Positions 7,656-16,340 of a stretch of DNA of 64,000 nt are shown here, in pieces. The DNA lies in NCBI RefSeq assembly GCF_001279005.1, contig NZ_LGCN01000029.1, positions 103,681 to 167,680 of the forward strand, read 5' to 3'. The notes under the pieces are model-generated. The model was given only the letters and a program-made list of their open reading frames with translations. It searched no databases and was not told where the DNA came from. Positions within the stretch are counted from its first letter, which is position 1, and each line of letters starts with the position of its first letter. The DNA is from Streptomyces caelestis (GTDB lineage: Bacteria; Actinomycetota; Actinomycetes; Streptomycetales; Streptomycetaceae). Made by a program: the position numbers and the translations under genes.

Positions 7656-8201
7656 TCACGGCGCGGCGGTGATGCGGGCGACCGCCTCGCGGGTCAGGGC
7701 GCGGTCGGACGGGGGGTCGTCCAGGGCGCGGTGGAGGGTCAGGCCCTCGATGAGGGCGTCCAGTTGGCGGGCCGTGGGCGCGGGGAAGTGGTGTTCCAGG
7801 AGGGTGCGGCTGCGGCGCATCCAGCGGACGCACAGGGCGCGGTAGGGCTCGTGGCGGGCGGCCAGGGTGTAGAGCTCCTGGGTGAGGATCAGGTCGCGGC
7901 GGGGGTTCTCGGAGAGGGTGTGGATGAGGTCGGTGACCGCCTCGCGGGCCTCGTCGACGGTGGTGGCGCCGGCGAGGTGGTCCTCGAAGAGGGTCACCAC
8001 GTGGTCGGCGTAGCCGGTGAAGGCCTGGAGCAGCAGGTCGTCGATGCCGGTGAAGTGGTACGTCATCGAGCCCAGGGGGACCCGGGCCCGTGCGGCGATC
8101 TTGCGGTGGGAGACGCCGGCGACGCCCTCCTCGGCGATCAGGTCGAGCGCCGCCGCGAGGATGCGCTCGCGGCGGTGGGGGTCGGTGTGTCCGGTGGCCA
8201 T
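7656..8201 (-). CDS. TetR/AcrR-family transcriptional regulator
   Basis: A 181-residue one-component repressor. Residues 8-55 are the TetR HTH (RRERILAAALDLIAEEGVAG, then VSHRKIAARARVPLGSMTYHF with the family's YxHF end of the recognition helix). The remainder is a helical ligand-binding domain. It starts nine bases after the stop of the acetyltransferase gene, so the two are probably one transcript. The ligand is unknown. Control of the acetyltransferase operon is likely from the arrangement but not shown. Confidence 0.92.
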   Translation of the reverse strand: MATGHTDPHRRERILAAALDLIAEEGVAGVSHRKIAARARVPLGSMTYHFTGIDDLLLQAFTGYADHVVTLFEDHLAGATTVDEAREAVTDLIHTLSENPRRDLILTQELYTLAARHEPYRALCVRWMRRSRTLLEHHFPAPTARQLDALIEGLTLHRALDDPPSDRALTREAVARITAAP

Positions 8202-8210
8202 ACGGGCGGG

Positions 8211-8795
8211 TCAGATCGTGCGGACCGGGCGGGCCGGGTTGCCGACGGCCACGACGTTCGCGGGGATGTCCTTGGTGACCACCGCGCCGGCGCCGATGAC
8301 GGAGTTGTCGCCGATGGTCACGCCGGGGCAGACGATCGCGCCGCCGCCGAGCCAGACGTTGTCGCCGATGGTGATGGGCAGCGCGGCCTCGAGCTTGTCG
8401 CGGCGGGGCCCCGGCTCCACGGGGTGGGTGGGGGTGAGGAGCTGGACGTTCGGGCCGATCTGGCAGTCCTCGCCGATGGTGATCCGGGCGACGTCCAGGG
8501 CGGTCAGGTGGTAGTTGACGAAGGTGCGGGCGCCGATGCTGATGTTGCTGCCGTAGTCGACGTACAGGGGCGGGCGCACCTCGACGTCCTCGCCCACCGA
8601 GGCGAGGAGCTCGGTCAGGATCGGCCTCGCCTCGGCGGGGTTCTCGGGGTAGGCAGCCTGGTAGCGGGCCGCGAGTCGCATCGCGCGCTGCTGGCGGCGG
8701 GCGATCTCCGGGTCGTCGGCGATGTACAGGTCGCCCGCGAGCATGCGCTCCAGGTTGGTGCGCGGGTCGTTCGCGAAGTGGTCGTCCGTCGGCAT
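8211..8795 (-). CDS. Sugar O-acetyltransferase, maltose/galactoside type
   Basis: A 194-residue acetyl-CoA-dependent acetyltransferase with left-handed beta-helix repeats, close to maltose/galactoside O-acetyltransferases (Maa/LacA). Visible marks are the N-terminal RMLAGDLYIADDPEIARRQQ, the PLYVDYGSNISIG segment, and hexapeptide repeats through LGGGAIVCPGVTIGDNSVIG and GAGAVVTKDIPANVV. HPVEPGPR contains the catalytic His region. It would transfer acetyl groups to sugar hydroxyls, possibly for detoxification or envelope modification. ATG 8795 starts at the family N-terminus. It is followed nine bases later by tetR. Confidence 0.93.
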   Translation of the reverse strand: MPTDDHFANDPRTNLERMLAGDLYIADDPEIARRQQRAMRLAARYQAAYPENPAEARPILTELLASVGEDVEVRPPLYVDYGSNISIGARTFVNYHLTALDVARITIGEDCQIGPNVQLLTPTHPVEPGPRRDKLEAALPITIGDNVWLGGGAIVCPGVTIGDNSVIGAGAVVTKDIPANVVAVGNPARPVRTI

Positions 8796-8854
8796 GGCCA
8801 CGATCGTACGCCCTGGAGCGTACGAACGTACCCTTCGGTCGTCGTGTGTGCGGT

Positions 8855-9229
8855 TCAGTCCAGGTCGCCGCGCTCGACGCAGAACTCGTTGCCCTCGGGG
8901 TCGAGCAGGGTGACCCAGCCTCCGCCGTCGGGGCGGGTGTGGTCGGCCAGGGGGCGGGCGCCGAGTTCGATGGCGCGGACGACCTCCTGCGCGCGGGTGC
9001 GGCCGGTCGGCCTGAGGTCGAAGTGGAGGCGGTTCTTGGCGGTCTTGCCCTCGGGCACGCGCACGAAGAGCAGGCCGGGCCCGCCGGACGGGTCCACGAT
9101 CAGGGCCTCCGGGTCGCCGGGCTTGTCGTCGTCGGCGAGCGGGTTGCCCAGCATCGCGCTCCAGAACGTGGCGAGGTCGTAGGGGTCGCCGGTGCAGTCG
9201 AAGGTGATGTGGCGGATGACGGGGTTCAA
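8855..9229 (-). CDS. VOC-family (glyoxalase-like) protein
   Basis: A 124-residue vicinal-oxygen-chelate protein with paired beta-alpha-beta-beta-beta modules: IRHITFDCTGDPYDLATFW at the start, LFVRVPEGKTAKNRLHFDL in the middle, and GGWVTLLDPEGNEFCVE at the end. This is the actinobacterial glyoxalase/bleomycin-resistance-like subgroup of unknown substrate. I place the start at the TTG at 9229 because GGAGG lies upstream at proper spacing and homology begins there. A GTG/ATG extension of 13 residues is possible but Pro-rich. Monocistronic on the minus strand. Confidence 0.87.
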   Translation of the reverse strand: MNPVIRHITFDCTGDPYDLATFWSAMLGNPLADDDKPGDPEALIVDPSGGPGLLFVRVPEGKTAKNRLHFDLRPTGRTRAQEVVRAIELGARPLADHTRPDGGGWVTLLDPEGNEFCVERGDLD

Positions 9230-9398
9230 CGGTCCTCCGGGACGGGCGGATGGTGTGACTTCCGGCACGCAGGATGGCGGGTGGGGAGGGGCCGCGTCGA
9301 ACCATTTGACGGGCGGCGGCGGGATCCGGACGTGCGCCGGCCCCGGACACGGGTCCGGGGCCGGGTCGCGGGCGAGGTGGGCGGGCGCCGCCCGGCCG

Positions 9399-9875
9399 TC
9401 ACGCCGGGGACAGCTCCGCGCGGCCGAAGAGCAGGGCGTAGCCCGGCGGCAGCTGGGCCAGGACGCGGGTCACCAGGGCGTCGCCGACCAGGCGGGGCAG
9501 GACGCTCAGGACCGAGCTGACGTCCCAGCGGGCGGTCGCCGGGGTCGCGCCCTCGATGCGGGCGGCCACCGAGTCGACGAACTCCGCGGCGGTCAGCGCG
9601 CGGGTCACCGGGATCTGCGAGGCGACCACTATGGCCGCCTCCTCGGGCAGGGCACGGGCCAGGTCGACGCGCTCGTCGCCGACGACGTGACCGCCGAGGG
9701 CGGAGAGGACCACACGGGTGACGCTCTCCGCCTGCGACCGCGTCGGGTACTGGCCCGACTCCCGTACCGCGTCGACCAGTTGGTGCCAGCTGTCGTCCCG
9801 GGGCGCTGCGGCCGCAGCCGGGACGCCTCCGGCCGGCTTGGGGGTCGCGGGCTTCTGCGGTGTCAGCGTGGTCAT
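9399..9875 (-). CDS. DUF2267 family protein, stress-associated
   Basis: A 158-residue protein whose residues 35-150 match DUF2267 (WHQLVDAVRESGQYPTRSQA, then LSALGGHVVGDERVDLARAL and LVTRVLAQLPPGYALLFG). DUF2267 proteins are helical, of unknown biochemical role, and in Streptomyces are often found beside Hsp20 or other stress genes, as here. The N-terminal 30 residues are Pro/Ala-rich and probably disordered. AAGGAG lies 11 bases before the ATG. It is in the same direction as the hsp20 gene 166 bp upstream, so co-transcription is possible. Confidence 0.87.
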   Translation of the reverse strand: MTTLTPQKPATPKPAGGVPAAAAAPRDDSWHQLVDAVRESGQYPTRSQAESVTRVVLSALGGHVVGDERVDLARALPEEAAIVVASQIPVTRALTAAEFVDSVAARIEGATPATARWDVSSVLSVLPRLVGDALVTRVLAQLPPGYALLFGRAELSPA

Positions 9876-10041
9876 CCGGTACTTCTCTCCTTCTCCGGTT
9901 CTCCAGTGCCCCGGTCTCCGGTTCTCCCATGCCCCGGTTCTTCCCGGGCATGTGCCGCCCTGCGGGCCGGATGTGCGCGGGGGCGCGTCCCGCGGACCGT
10001 CGGGTCCGCGGGACGCGCGGGGTGAGCGGGGTGCGCGGGGG

Positions 10042-10470
10042 TCAGCCGCCGATCTGCTTGCGGCTGTCGCCGCCGGTGATCTGGATGCGGCGCGGCTTGG
10101 CCTGTTCGGCGACCGGGATGCGCAGGGTCAGGACACCGGACTCGTACGACGCGTCGATGCGCTCCGTGTCCAGGGTCTCGCCCAGGAACAGCTGGCGGGT
10201 GAAGGTGCCGGTGGGGCGCTCGGCGACCACGGTCTCCGCGCCCTCGGGCGCCGGGGAGCGGCGCTCGGCGCGCACGTTGAGGACGTTGCGCTCGACGTCG
10301 AGCTCGATCGTCTCGGGGTCGATGCCGGGGAGGTCGAAGTGGACGATGAAGTCGTCCCCCGCCCGGTAGGCGTCCATCGGCATGGCCGAGGGGCGGCCGG
10401 AGGGGGTGGCGCCGAAGACCTGCTGCGCGAGTCGGTCGAATTCGCGGAACGGGTCGGTACGCATGAGCAT
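10042..10470 (-). CDS. Hsp20/alpha-crystallin small heat-shock protein
   Basis: A 142-residue small heat-shock protein, an ATP-independent holdase. The alpha-crystallin domain spans about residues 35-130 (MDAYRAGDDFIVHFDLPGID, ERNVLNVRAERR, and the closing A-x-x-x-x-GVLTLRIPV motif, here ASYESGVLTLRIPV). The N-terminus MLMRTDPFREFDRLAQQVFG is typical of Streptomyces Hsp18. ATG 10470 was chosen because AAGGAG lies nine bases upstream; the ATG at 10479 would touch the ribosome site. A good vegetative-type promoter lies upstream. DUF2267 follows. Confidence 0.94.
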   Translation of the reverse strand: MLMRTDPFREFDRLAQQVFGATPSGRPSAMPMDAYRAGDDFIVHFDLPGIDPETIELDVERNVLNVRAERRSPAPEGAETVVAERPTGTFTRQLFLGETLDTERIDASYESGVLTLRIPVAEQAKPRRIQITGGDSRKQIGG

Positions 10471-10529
10471 CACGGTCATCTCCTTCCGTGGATGTCATCG
10501 GTGCGATGCCCTTACGGTCTTGCCCTTCT

Positions 10530-10558
10530 TATATAACTCGGAGGAGGAAAGTTGACAA
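10530..10558 (-). promoter_or_regulatory. Promoter of hsp20
   Basis: On the minus strand TTGTCA (10558-10553) is separated by exactly 17 bp from TATATA (10535-10530), one base from the TTGACA consensus and a strong -10. The predicted transcript would have a leader of about 50 nt before the hsp20 ATG. A short symmetry AACT-N11-AGTT spans the spacer. I do not see the canonical HspR inverted repeat CTTGAGT-N7-ACTCAAG. Confidence 0.6.
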
Positions 10559-10688
10559 GCCTGGACTCAGGTTGTGTCGTACGGCCCGCTGAGACGCCTG
10601 GGCGTCGGGTGGCCCCGCGGAGCGGCTAGCCTCGGAGTCCGGACGACCCCGGCCCGCCGGGCCGGCGCGGCGGCAGGAGGCAGCAGGC

Positions 10689-10991
10689 ATGGCGAAGGTT
10701 CCCAGTTCGGTGGTGGCCGCGAGCGGACTCGTCGGGGGGTACGGCGTGGCCCGCTGGACCCGGAAGCGGCAGCTGGGCGGGGTGGTGCTGGCCGCCGCCG
10801 GGGCCGCCGCCGCGCGGCAGTGGCGGGAGCGGGCCGGGAGCGGGGCGGCGGGGGCGCTGTCGGTGGCGTACGTCGCCGCGTTCGCCGGGTCGCACCCGCT
10901 GGCGAAGAAGGTGGGCGCCTGGCCCGCCGTGTTCGGGGCGGCGGGGGCCGTGGCGCTCGCCTCGTGGGCGGTGGCGGACCGGCGGGGCTGA
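10689..10991 (+). CDS. Small conserved membrane protein
   Basis: A 100-residue, Ala/Gly-rich hydrophobic protein with about three membrane segments (SVVAASGLVGGYGVA, GVVLAAAGAAAA, LSVAYVAAFAGSHPLAKKVG, and AAGAVALASWAVA). GGCAGGAGG ten bases before the ATG supports the start. Similar proteins of unknown function occur across Streptomyces and related genera. It is divergent from hsp20 and the first gene on its strand here; no partner suggests a role. Confidence 0.8.
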   Translation: MAKVPSSVVAASGLVGGYGVARWTRKRQLGGVVLAAAGAAAARQWRERAGSGAAGALSVAYVAAFAGSHPLAKKVGAWPAVFGAAGAVALASWAVADRRG

Positions 10992-11022
10992 GGCGGCGCC
11001 GGTCCGGCCACGGGCCGTCCCG

Positions 11023-11382
11023 TCAGGAGCGGTGCGTCAGCACGTTCACCACGCGGCCGTTCGGGTCGCGGGTGAAGAAGCGGCGTACGCCCCACTCCTC
11101 GTCCCTCGGCTCGCGGACGATCTCCGCGCCCGAAGCCCGTACCCGCTCGTACACCGCGTCGACGTCCTCCACCTCCACGCTGAGGTCGGGGACCACCGGC
11201 GCCGTGCGCTCCTCGGTGAAGAAGCTGATCTGGGCGGTGGGGTTGGCGGGGGAGGCCAGGGTGGTCACCCAGCCCATGTCCATGACCTCCTCGAAGCCCA
11301 GGAGGCCGTAGAAGGTCCGGCTGGTGTCCAGCGCCTCCTCGGAGGCGACCTGGATGTCGGGCACGATCCGGCGAACGGTCAT
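11023..11382 (-). CDS. VOC-family (glyoxalase-like) protein
   Basis: A 119-residue vicinal-oxygen-chelate protein: MTVRRIVPDIQVASEEALDT at the start, FYGLLGFEEVMDMGWVTTLA in the first module, and a C-terminal VREPRDEEWGVRRFFTRDPN followed by VVNVLTH. The second-module segment EEWGVRRFFTRDPNG is typical of the actinobacterial glyoxalase/bleomycin-resistance group that binds metal through His/Glu. Substrate unknown. It lies 61 bp downstream of the MFS gene on the same strand and could be co-transcribed with it. Confidence 0.9.
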   Translation of the reverse strand: MTVRRIVPDIQVASEEALDTSRTFYGLLGFEEVMDMGWVTTLASPANPTAQISFFTEERTAPVVPDLSVEVEDVDAVYERVRASGAEIVREPRDEEWGVRRFFTRDPNGRVVNVLTHRS

Positions 11383-11443
11383 CGTCGTGCGGCTCCTGTC
11401 GGTCGGGCGGGCGGGTTCGCGCGCCGCGTGAGGCCCGACTCCA

Positions 11444-12967
11444 TCACGCCGTCGCCGGTTTCGAACCGTCCGCGCCCGGGCCCGTACGGGACGGGTCCTT
11501 CGCCTTCGCCTTCGACGCGGCGGCGGCGAGCGGCTCGGCGATGTCCTCCAGGGAGCGGCGTTCCGCGTTCACCGCGAGGAAGGCCGCGACCAGGCCCGCC
11601 GCGCACATCAGGCCGGCGCCGATCTGGAAGGCGAGGACCGTGTCGCCGACCACGCCCGTCTCCGTGAGCTTCGCGAACAGCAGGGGGCCGCTGATGCCGC
11701 CGGCGGCGGTGCCGAGGGCGTAGAAGAAGGCGATGGACATCGCGCGGGTCTCCATGGGGAAGACCTCGGAGACCGTCAGGTACGCGCTGCTCGCGCCGGC
11801 CGAGGCGAAGAACAGGACCACGCACCAGCAGGCGGTGAGGGTCGTCGCGCTCAGCGAACCCCGGTCGAAGAGCCAGGCGGTGCCGAACAGCAGGACGCCC
11901 GAGAGCAGGTAGGTGCCGGAGATCATCACCCGGCGGCCCACCGTGTCGAACAGCTTGCCGAGCAGCAGCGGGCCCATGAAGTTGCCGACCGCGATCACGG
12001 CGAAGTAGTAGCCGGTGTTGCCGGACGGGACGTCGAAGAACGTGGTCAGGATCGCGCCGAAGCCGAAGGTGATGGCGTTGTAGAGGAACGCCTGGCCGAT
12101 GAAGAGGGAGAAGCCGAGGACGGAGCGCTTGCGGTACTTGGCGAAGACGGTGCGGGCGATCTCGGTGAACGTGACGTTCTCGCGCTGGTGGATGGTCAGC
12201 TCGCCCTCGGCGCGGGGCAACCGCTCCTTGCGTTCGGCCTCGACCCGGCGCTCGATGTCGCCGACGATGCGTTCCGCCTCCTCGTCGCGGCCGTGGATCA
12301 GCAGCCAGCGCGGGCTCTCGGGGACGTGACGGCGTACGAGGAGGATGACCAGGGAGAGGACGGCGCCGAGGGCGAAGGTCAGGCGCCAGCCGACGTTCGC
12401 CGGGAAGATGTCGGTGTTCAGCGCCAGGATCGACAGCAAGGAGCCGCCGACCGCGCCCAGCCAGAAGCTGCCGTTGATCATCAGGTCGACGCGGCCCCGG
12501 TACTTCGCCGGGATCAGCTCGTCGACCGCGGAGTTGATGGCCGCGTACTCGCCGCCGATGCCGAAGCCGGTGAAGAAGCGGAAGAGGAAGAACCACCAGG
12601 TGTCGAAGGCGACCGCGGTGAGGGCGGTGGCGCCGAGGTACACCGCGAGGGTGATCATGAAGAGCTTCTTGCGGCCCCAGATGTCGGTCAGACGGCCCCA
12701 GAACAGGGCGCCCGCGCAGGCGCCGGCCACGTAGAGGGCGGCGGCGATGCCGGTGACCTCGCCGGAGGTGATGGGCAGCCCGCTGCCGGGTTCGGAGAGG
12801 CGGGCGGCGATGTTGCCGACGACCGTGACCTCCAGGCCGTCGAGGATCCATACGGTGCCGAGGCCGAGGACGACGGACCAGTGCCAGCGGGACCACGGGA
12901 GGCGGTCCAGGCGGGCGGGGATGCTGGTGGTGATGGTGCGTCCGGTCTCGGACTGCGCGGTGGTCAT
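11444..12967 (-). CDS. MFS metabolite:H+ symporter
   Basis: A 507-residue, 12-helix major facilitator. Signature pieces are LDGLEVTVVG in helix 1, the loop 2-3 motif GRLTDIWGRKK, RFFTGFGIGGEYAA in helix 4, PESPRWLL after helix 6 and GKLFDTVGRR in loop 8-9. This pattern fits the sugar-porter/aromatic-acid symporter branch, importing an organic acid or sugar with protons; the substrate is not decided. The long central cytoplasmic loop (about 225-275) and the Lys/Ala-rich tail are family-typical. GGGAGGGAG before the ATG gives a strong start. A VOC gene follows on the same strand. Confidence 0.92.
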   Translation of the reverse strand: MTTAQSETGRTITTSIPARLDRLPWSRWHWSVVLGLGTVWILDGLEVTVVGNIAARLSEPGSGLPITSGEVTGIAAALYVAGACAGALFWGRLTDIWGRKKLFMITLAVYLGATALTAVAFDTWWFFLFRFFTGFGIGGEYAAINSAVDELIPAKYRGRVDLMINGSFWLGAVGGSLLSILALNTDIFPANVGWRLTFALGAVLSLVILLVRRHVPESPRWLLIHGRDEEAERIVGDIERRVEAERKERLPRAEGELTIHQRENVTFTEIARTVFAKYRKRSVLGFSLFIGQAFLYNAITFGFGAILTTFFDVPSGNTGYYFAVIAVGNFMGPLLLGKLFDTVGRRVMISGTYLLSGVLLFGTAWLFDRGSLSATTLTACWCVVLFFASAGASSAYLTVSEVFPMETRAMSIAFFYALGTAAGGISGPLLFAKLTETGVVGDTVLAFQIGAGLMCAAGLVAAFLAVNAERRSLEDIAEPLAAAASKAKAKDPSRTGPGADGSKPATA

Positions 12968-13356
12968 GGGCTCCCTCCCTGGCGAAGCGAACCTCCGTAT
13001 GCCCCCAGGTGGGGATTTTCACGCCCTGGCGTGAGAGGCGGGCGGGGGCCTGGGGGCTTCTCGGGGTGGGTGCGTGGGGTCGCTGCGGGTGCGTGGGGGT
13101 TGCTCGCGCAGTTCCCCGCGCCCCTGAGGGCGGGCGTCGCGGTCGCCGTGGGCCGGCCGGCGCCGGAAGGGCTGTGGCCGTCGTGCCGCTGCGGGCGCGT
13201 GGGGGTTGCTCGCGCAGTTCCCCGCGCCCCTGAAGGCGTCGCGGTCACCGTGGGCAGGGAAGGCAAGGGGACTGGGGAACCCGCGGTGGGGTCGCTTCCC
13301 AGGGGCGCGGGGAACTGCGCGACCGGCCACGACGGGCCCGCAGCGCCTCAGACGCG
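12968..13356. other. Gene-free interval made mostly of Streptomyces-type repeats
   Basis: A 389-bp interval between the MFS start and the DUF445 stop. Apart from the MFS promoter region near 12968-13030 it is occupied by the repeat block described at 13079-13326. The open frames that cross it are repeat-derived Arg/Pro-rich strings with no supporting ribosome sites. Confidence 0.6.
13079..13326. repeat. Two direct copies and one inverted copy of a GC-rich intergenic repeat
   Basis: The element GCGCAGTTCCCCGCGCCCCT appears at about 13105-13124 and 13211-13230, each inside a unit of about 65-75 bp (13079-13152 and 13187-13252) with the same flanks, GCTGCGGG and TCGCGGTC.CCGTGGGC, at a spacing of 106 bp. 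A third, inverted copy lies at 13301-13326 (AGGGGCGCGGGGAACTGCGC). Copies 2 and 3 can pair as a long-armed hairpin. From general knowledge, this is a very abundant intergenic element of Streptomyces genomes. It lies at the 3' end of the DUF445 gene and may influence its transcript end. Confidence 0.8.
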
Positions 13357-14730
13357 CTACGCCCCCAGGACCCGTGACACCGTGTAGATCAGGAGACCGG
13401 CGAGCGAGCCGACCACCGTGCCGTTGATGCGGATGAACTGGAGGTCCCGGCCGATGTTGGCCTCGATCTTCTTCGTGGTGTGCTCGGCGTCCCAGCTCGC
13501 CACCGTGTCCGTGATCAGGGAGGTGATCTCCTTGCGGTAGGTGGTGACCACGTAGACCGCGGCGCTCTCCAGCCAGCCGTCGACCTTGCCCTGCACCTTG
13601 GGGTCGAGCGACATGCGGGCGCCCAGGGAGAGCAGCGAGGCGCGCACGCGCAGGCGCAGTTCGCTGCGCTCGTCCTCCGCCGCCGATACGATCATGGACC
13701 GTACGGACGTCCACACGGAGGCGATCAGGTCCTGCACCTCGTTGCGGCCGATGATCTCGTTCTTGAGGCGTTCGACGCGGGCACGGGTGTCGCCGTCGGA
13801 CTGGAGGTCGGAGGCGAAGTCGGTGAGGAAGCGGTCCAGGGCGCCGCGCGCGGGGTGGGTCGGCATGTCGCGCATCTCGGTGACGAAGCGCAGCAGCTCC
13901 TTGTAGACGCGCTCGCCGACCTTGCGGTCCACGAACTTGGGGGTCCAGCCGGGCGCGCCGCCGTGGACGGCGTCCATCACGGTGTCGTTGTGCAGCACCA
14001 GCCAGTCGTGCGCGCGGGTGACGATGACGTCCACGGCCCGTTTGTGGCCGCCGTCGGCGACGATCCGCTCCAGCATCTTGCCCATGCCGGGCGCGATCTC
14101 CTGGGCCTCGGCGCGGCGGGTGATGGCCTCGCCGACCACCGCCTGGACGTCGGAGTCGCGCAGCACGGTCAGGGCGCCGCGCAGGGCCGCCGACAGCTCG
14201 GCGGTCACCCGGTCGGCGTGCTCGGGGACGGCGAGCCAGGCGCCGAGCCGGCTGCCGATGCCGACGGCGCGCAGCCGCTGCCGCACGACGGCCTCGGAGA
14301 GGAAGTTCTCCCCGACGAACTCACCGAGGGAGACGCCGAGCTGGTCCTTCTTGGTGGGGATGATCGCGGTGTGCGGGATGGGCAGGCCCAGGGGGTGGCG
14401 GAAGAGCGCGGTGACGGCGAACCAGTCGGCGAGCGCGCCGACCATGCCGGCCTCGGCCGCGGCGGCGACATAGCCCGCCCAAGGGCCGGCGCCCTGGTGG
14501 GAGGCCCATTTGGCGAGGACGTAGACGACGGCGACGAACAGCAGCAGTCCGGTGGCGGTGAGCTTCATCCGGCGCACCCCGCGCCGCTTCTCCTCGTCCG
14601 CGGGGCTGAACGTGTTCATGGCGCGGTTGGTGAAGGCGCCGGGGCGGGCATGCCGCCCTTCGGCGTCCCGGCCGTCGCTTTCCGCGGTTCCCGCCGTTCC
14701 TGACGTTTCTGCCGTTTCGGTCCGTTCCAT
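13357..14730 (-). CDS. DUF445 family membrane protein
   Basis: A protein of about 457 residues matching DUF445 (YjiN-like). After a disordered N-terminus there is a membrane segment (TATGLLLFVAVVYVLAKWAS), then the family signature EAGMVGALADWFAVTALFRH and PHTAIIPTKKDQLG. A long helical region follows, and a C-terminal membrane segment GTVVGSLAGLLIYTVSRVLG. The orientation leaves a large helical domain on one side of the membrane. Function unknown. The start is uncertain: ATG 14730 has GGAG three bases away, GTG 14739 and ATG 14619 are alternatives. Confidence 0.85.
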   Translation of the reverse strand: MERTETAETSGTAGTAESDGRDAEGRHARPGAFTNRAMNTFSPADEEKRRGVRRMKLTATGLLLFVAVVYVLAKWASHQGAGPWAGYVAAAAEAGMVGALADWFAVTALFRHPLGLPIPHTAIIPTKKDQLGVSLGEFVGENFLSEAVVRQRLRAVGIGSRLGAWLAVPEHADRVTAELSAALRGALTVLRDSDVQAVVGEAITRRAEAQEIAPGMGKMLERIVADGGHKRAVDVIVTRAHDWLVLHNDTVMDAVHGGAPGWTPKFVDRKVGERVYKELLRFVTEMRDMPTHPARGALDRFLTDFASDLQSDGDTRARVERLKNEIIGRNEVQDLIASVWTSVRSMIVSAAEDERSELRLRVRASLLSLGARMSLDPKVQGKVDGWLESAAVYVVTTYRKEITSLITDTVASWDAEHTTKKIEANIGRDLQFIRINGTVVGSLAGLLIYTVSRVLGA

Positions 14731-14939
14731 CCGCTCCACCCGTTCGGTGATCCCTCACACATTGTCCCTTCCTGACCGACTACTGGAACGTGACAGGAGT
14801 TCCCGGCGTCTGTCCGGAGGGGGTTTGTCCCGGGGGATCACCCAAGGGTCCCCCTGATCGGTCTTCCCTTCCCATGGATCATCATGGGTTCATCGGATCG
14901 GAGCCTCGGGCTCCCGTCTCCCGAGGAGAAAAGAACAGC

Positions 14940-16307
14940 ATGACCCGGGGTCGTGACGGGGGCGCGGTGACGCCTCCCGCCCAGCAGCGTGCCCTGCTCG
15001 CCGCGGTCGTCGCCGCGGTCCTGGCGGTCTCCGCCGCCATATACGTCGGTGTCGGGGCCGACGGCGGCGTGCGGGAGCGCGGCGCCCTCGCCGGTGGCCG
15101 CGGCGAGCGGAACAACCCGGCCGCGCCCGTCTCCACCGGCACCTGGGTCACCTCCTGGGCCGCCTCCCCGGTCGCGGGCGAGCCCGGCACCGAGATGACG
15201 GGCCTCATGGACCGCTCGGTGCGCAACGTCGTCCACACCGGCGCCGGCGGTACGAGTGCCCGCGTCACGCTGTCCAACCTCTACGGCCAGTCGCCGCTGA
15301 CCGTCACGCGCGCCTCCATCGCCGTGTCGGCCGGCCCGGACACGGCGGCGGCGCTCCCGGAGACCGTGCGGCCGCTGACCTTCGCCGGGAACCCGGCGGT
15401 CGTCGTCCCGGCGGGCGAGCAGGTGGTGAGCGACGCGGTGCGCGTCGCCGTCCCGCACGACGGGGACGTGCTGATCACGACGTACTCCCCCACCGCGTCC
15501 GGGCCGGTCACCCACCACCCGCACGCGCGCCAGATCTCGTACGTCGCCGACGGCGAGCACACCCGGGACGCGACGGGGACGGCGTACACCGGACGGAGCA
15601 GGGCCTGGCGGTACGTGACCGCGCTGGACGTGCTGAGCAACGAGGCGGACGGCACGGTCGTCGTCCTCGGGGACTCGCTGACCGACGGCGTCACCTCGAC
15701 GACCGGGGCGAACCACCGATGGCCGGACGTGCTGTCCGACCGGCTGCGGTCGGCGGTCGGGGCCGGGCGGGACGTGCCGCGGTACAGCGTCGTCAACGAG
15801 GGGATCAGCGGGAACCGGGTCCTCACCGACGGGCTGGGGCGGCCCGCCGAGAACCCCAGCGGGCTGAACCGGTTCGAGCGGGACGTGCTGGGGCGGACGA
15901 ACGTCGAGGTCGTGGTCGTCGCGCTCGGGGTCAACGACATCCTGCGGCATCCGGGAACCGCCGATCCGGACACGATCGTGGCGGGGCTGAGCGAGCTGGT
16001 CGAGCGGGCTCATGCGCGAGGGCTGAAGGTCGTGGGGGCGACGCTCATGCCGTTCGGCGGGCACCGCGGGTACACGGACGCGCGGGAGGGTGTGCGGCGG
16101 GCGGTCAACTCGGAGGTCCGGGCGGGGCGGGTGTTCGACGCGGTCGTCGACTTCGACGAGGCGCTTCGGGATCCGTACGATCCGCGCCGGCTCCGGGCGG
16201 AGTACGACTCCGGGGACCATCTGCACCCCAGTGACCGGGGGTACGCCCGGATGGCGGAGGAGTTCGATCTGGATGATCTGAGGGGTGGGGCTCCGGCGCG
16301 GTTGTAG
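14940..16307 (+). CDS. Secreted or membrane-anchored SGNH/GDSL hydrolase
   Basis: A 455-residue esterase-like enzyme. Residues 18-40 are an uncleaved or late-cleaved signal segment (LLAAVVAAVLAVSAAIYVGV). The catalytic half carries block I VVLGDSLTDG (Ser246), GISGNR, block III ALGVNDI (Asn) and block V DHLHPS (Asp/His pair). The first half (TWVTSWAASPV to about 230) is the beta-rich domain typical of the SCO-type long GDSL lipases. It probably hydrolyses acyl or acetyl esters outside the cell. ATG 14940 follows GAGGAG with an 11-base gap; an ATG at 14874 is possible but lacks a ribosome site. Confidence 0.92.
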   Translation: MTRGRDGGAVTPPAQQRALLAAVVAAVLAVSAAIYVGVGADGGVRERGALAGGRGERNNPAAPVSTGTWVTSWAASPVAGEPGTEMTGLMDRSVRNVVHTGAGGTSARVTLSNLYGQSPLTVTRASIAVSAGPDTAAALPETVRPLTFAGNPAVVVPAGEQVVSDAVRVAVPHDGDVLITTYSPTASGPVTHHPHARQISYVADGEHTRDATGTAYTGRSRAWRYVTALDVLSNEADGTVVVLGDSLTDGVTSTTGANHRWPDVLSDRLRSAVGAGRDVPRYSVVNEGISGNRVLTDGLGRPAENPSGLNRFERDVLGRTNVEVVVVALGVNDILRHPGTADPDTIVAGLSELVERAHARGLKVVGATLMPFGGHRGYTDAREGVRRAVNSEVRAGRVFDAVVDFDEALRDPYDPRRLRAEYDSGDHLHPSDRGYARMAEEFDLDDLRGGAPARL

Positions 16308-16340
16308 GGGGTTCGGGGGTGCTTGTTTCGCCCCCTCCGC

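Noticed and set aside
10470..10560. HspR (HAIR) or RheA operator before hsp20
   Set aside because: Neither CTTGAGT-N7-ACTCAAG nor an equivalent TGTCATC palindrome is present; only a weak AACT/AGTT symmetry.
13079..13326. CRISPR-like array from regular repeats
   Set aside because: Only two direct copies, no unique spacers of constant length, and the sequence is a known type of intergenic element.
12188..13387. Long + strand open frame opposite the MFS gene (399 codons)
   Set aside because: It is the complement of a well-supported transporter. In GC-rich DNA the antisense frame of such genes stays open by chance.
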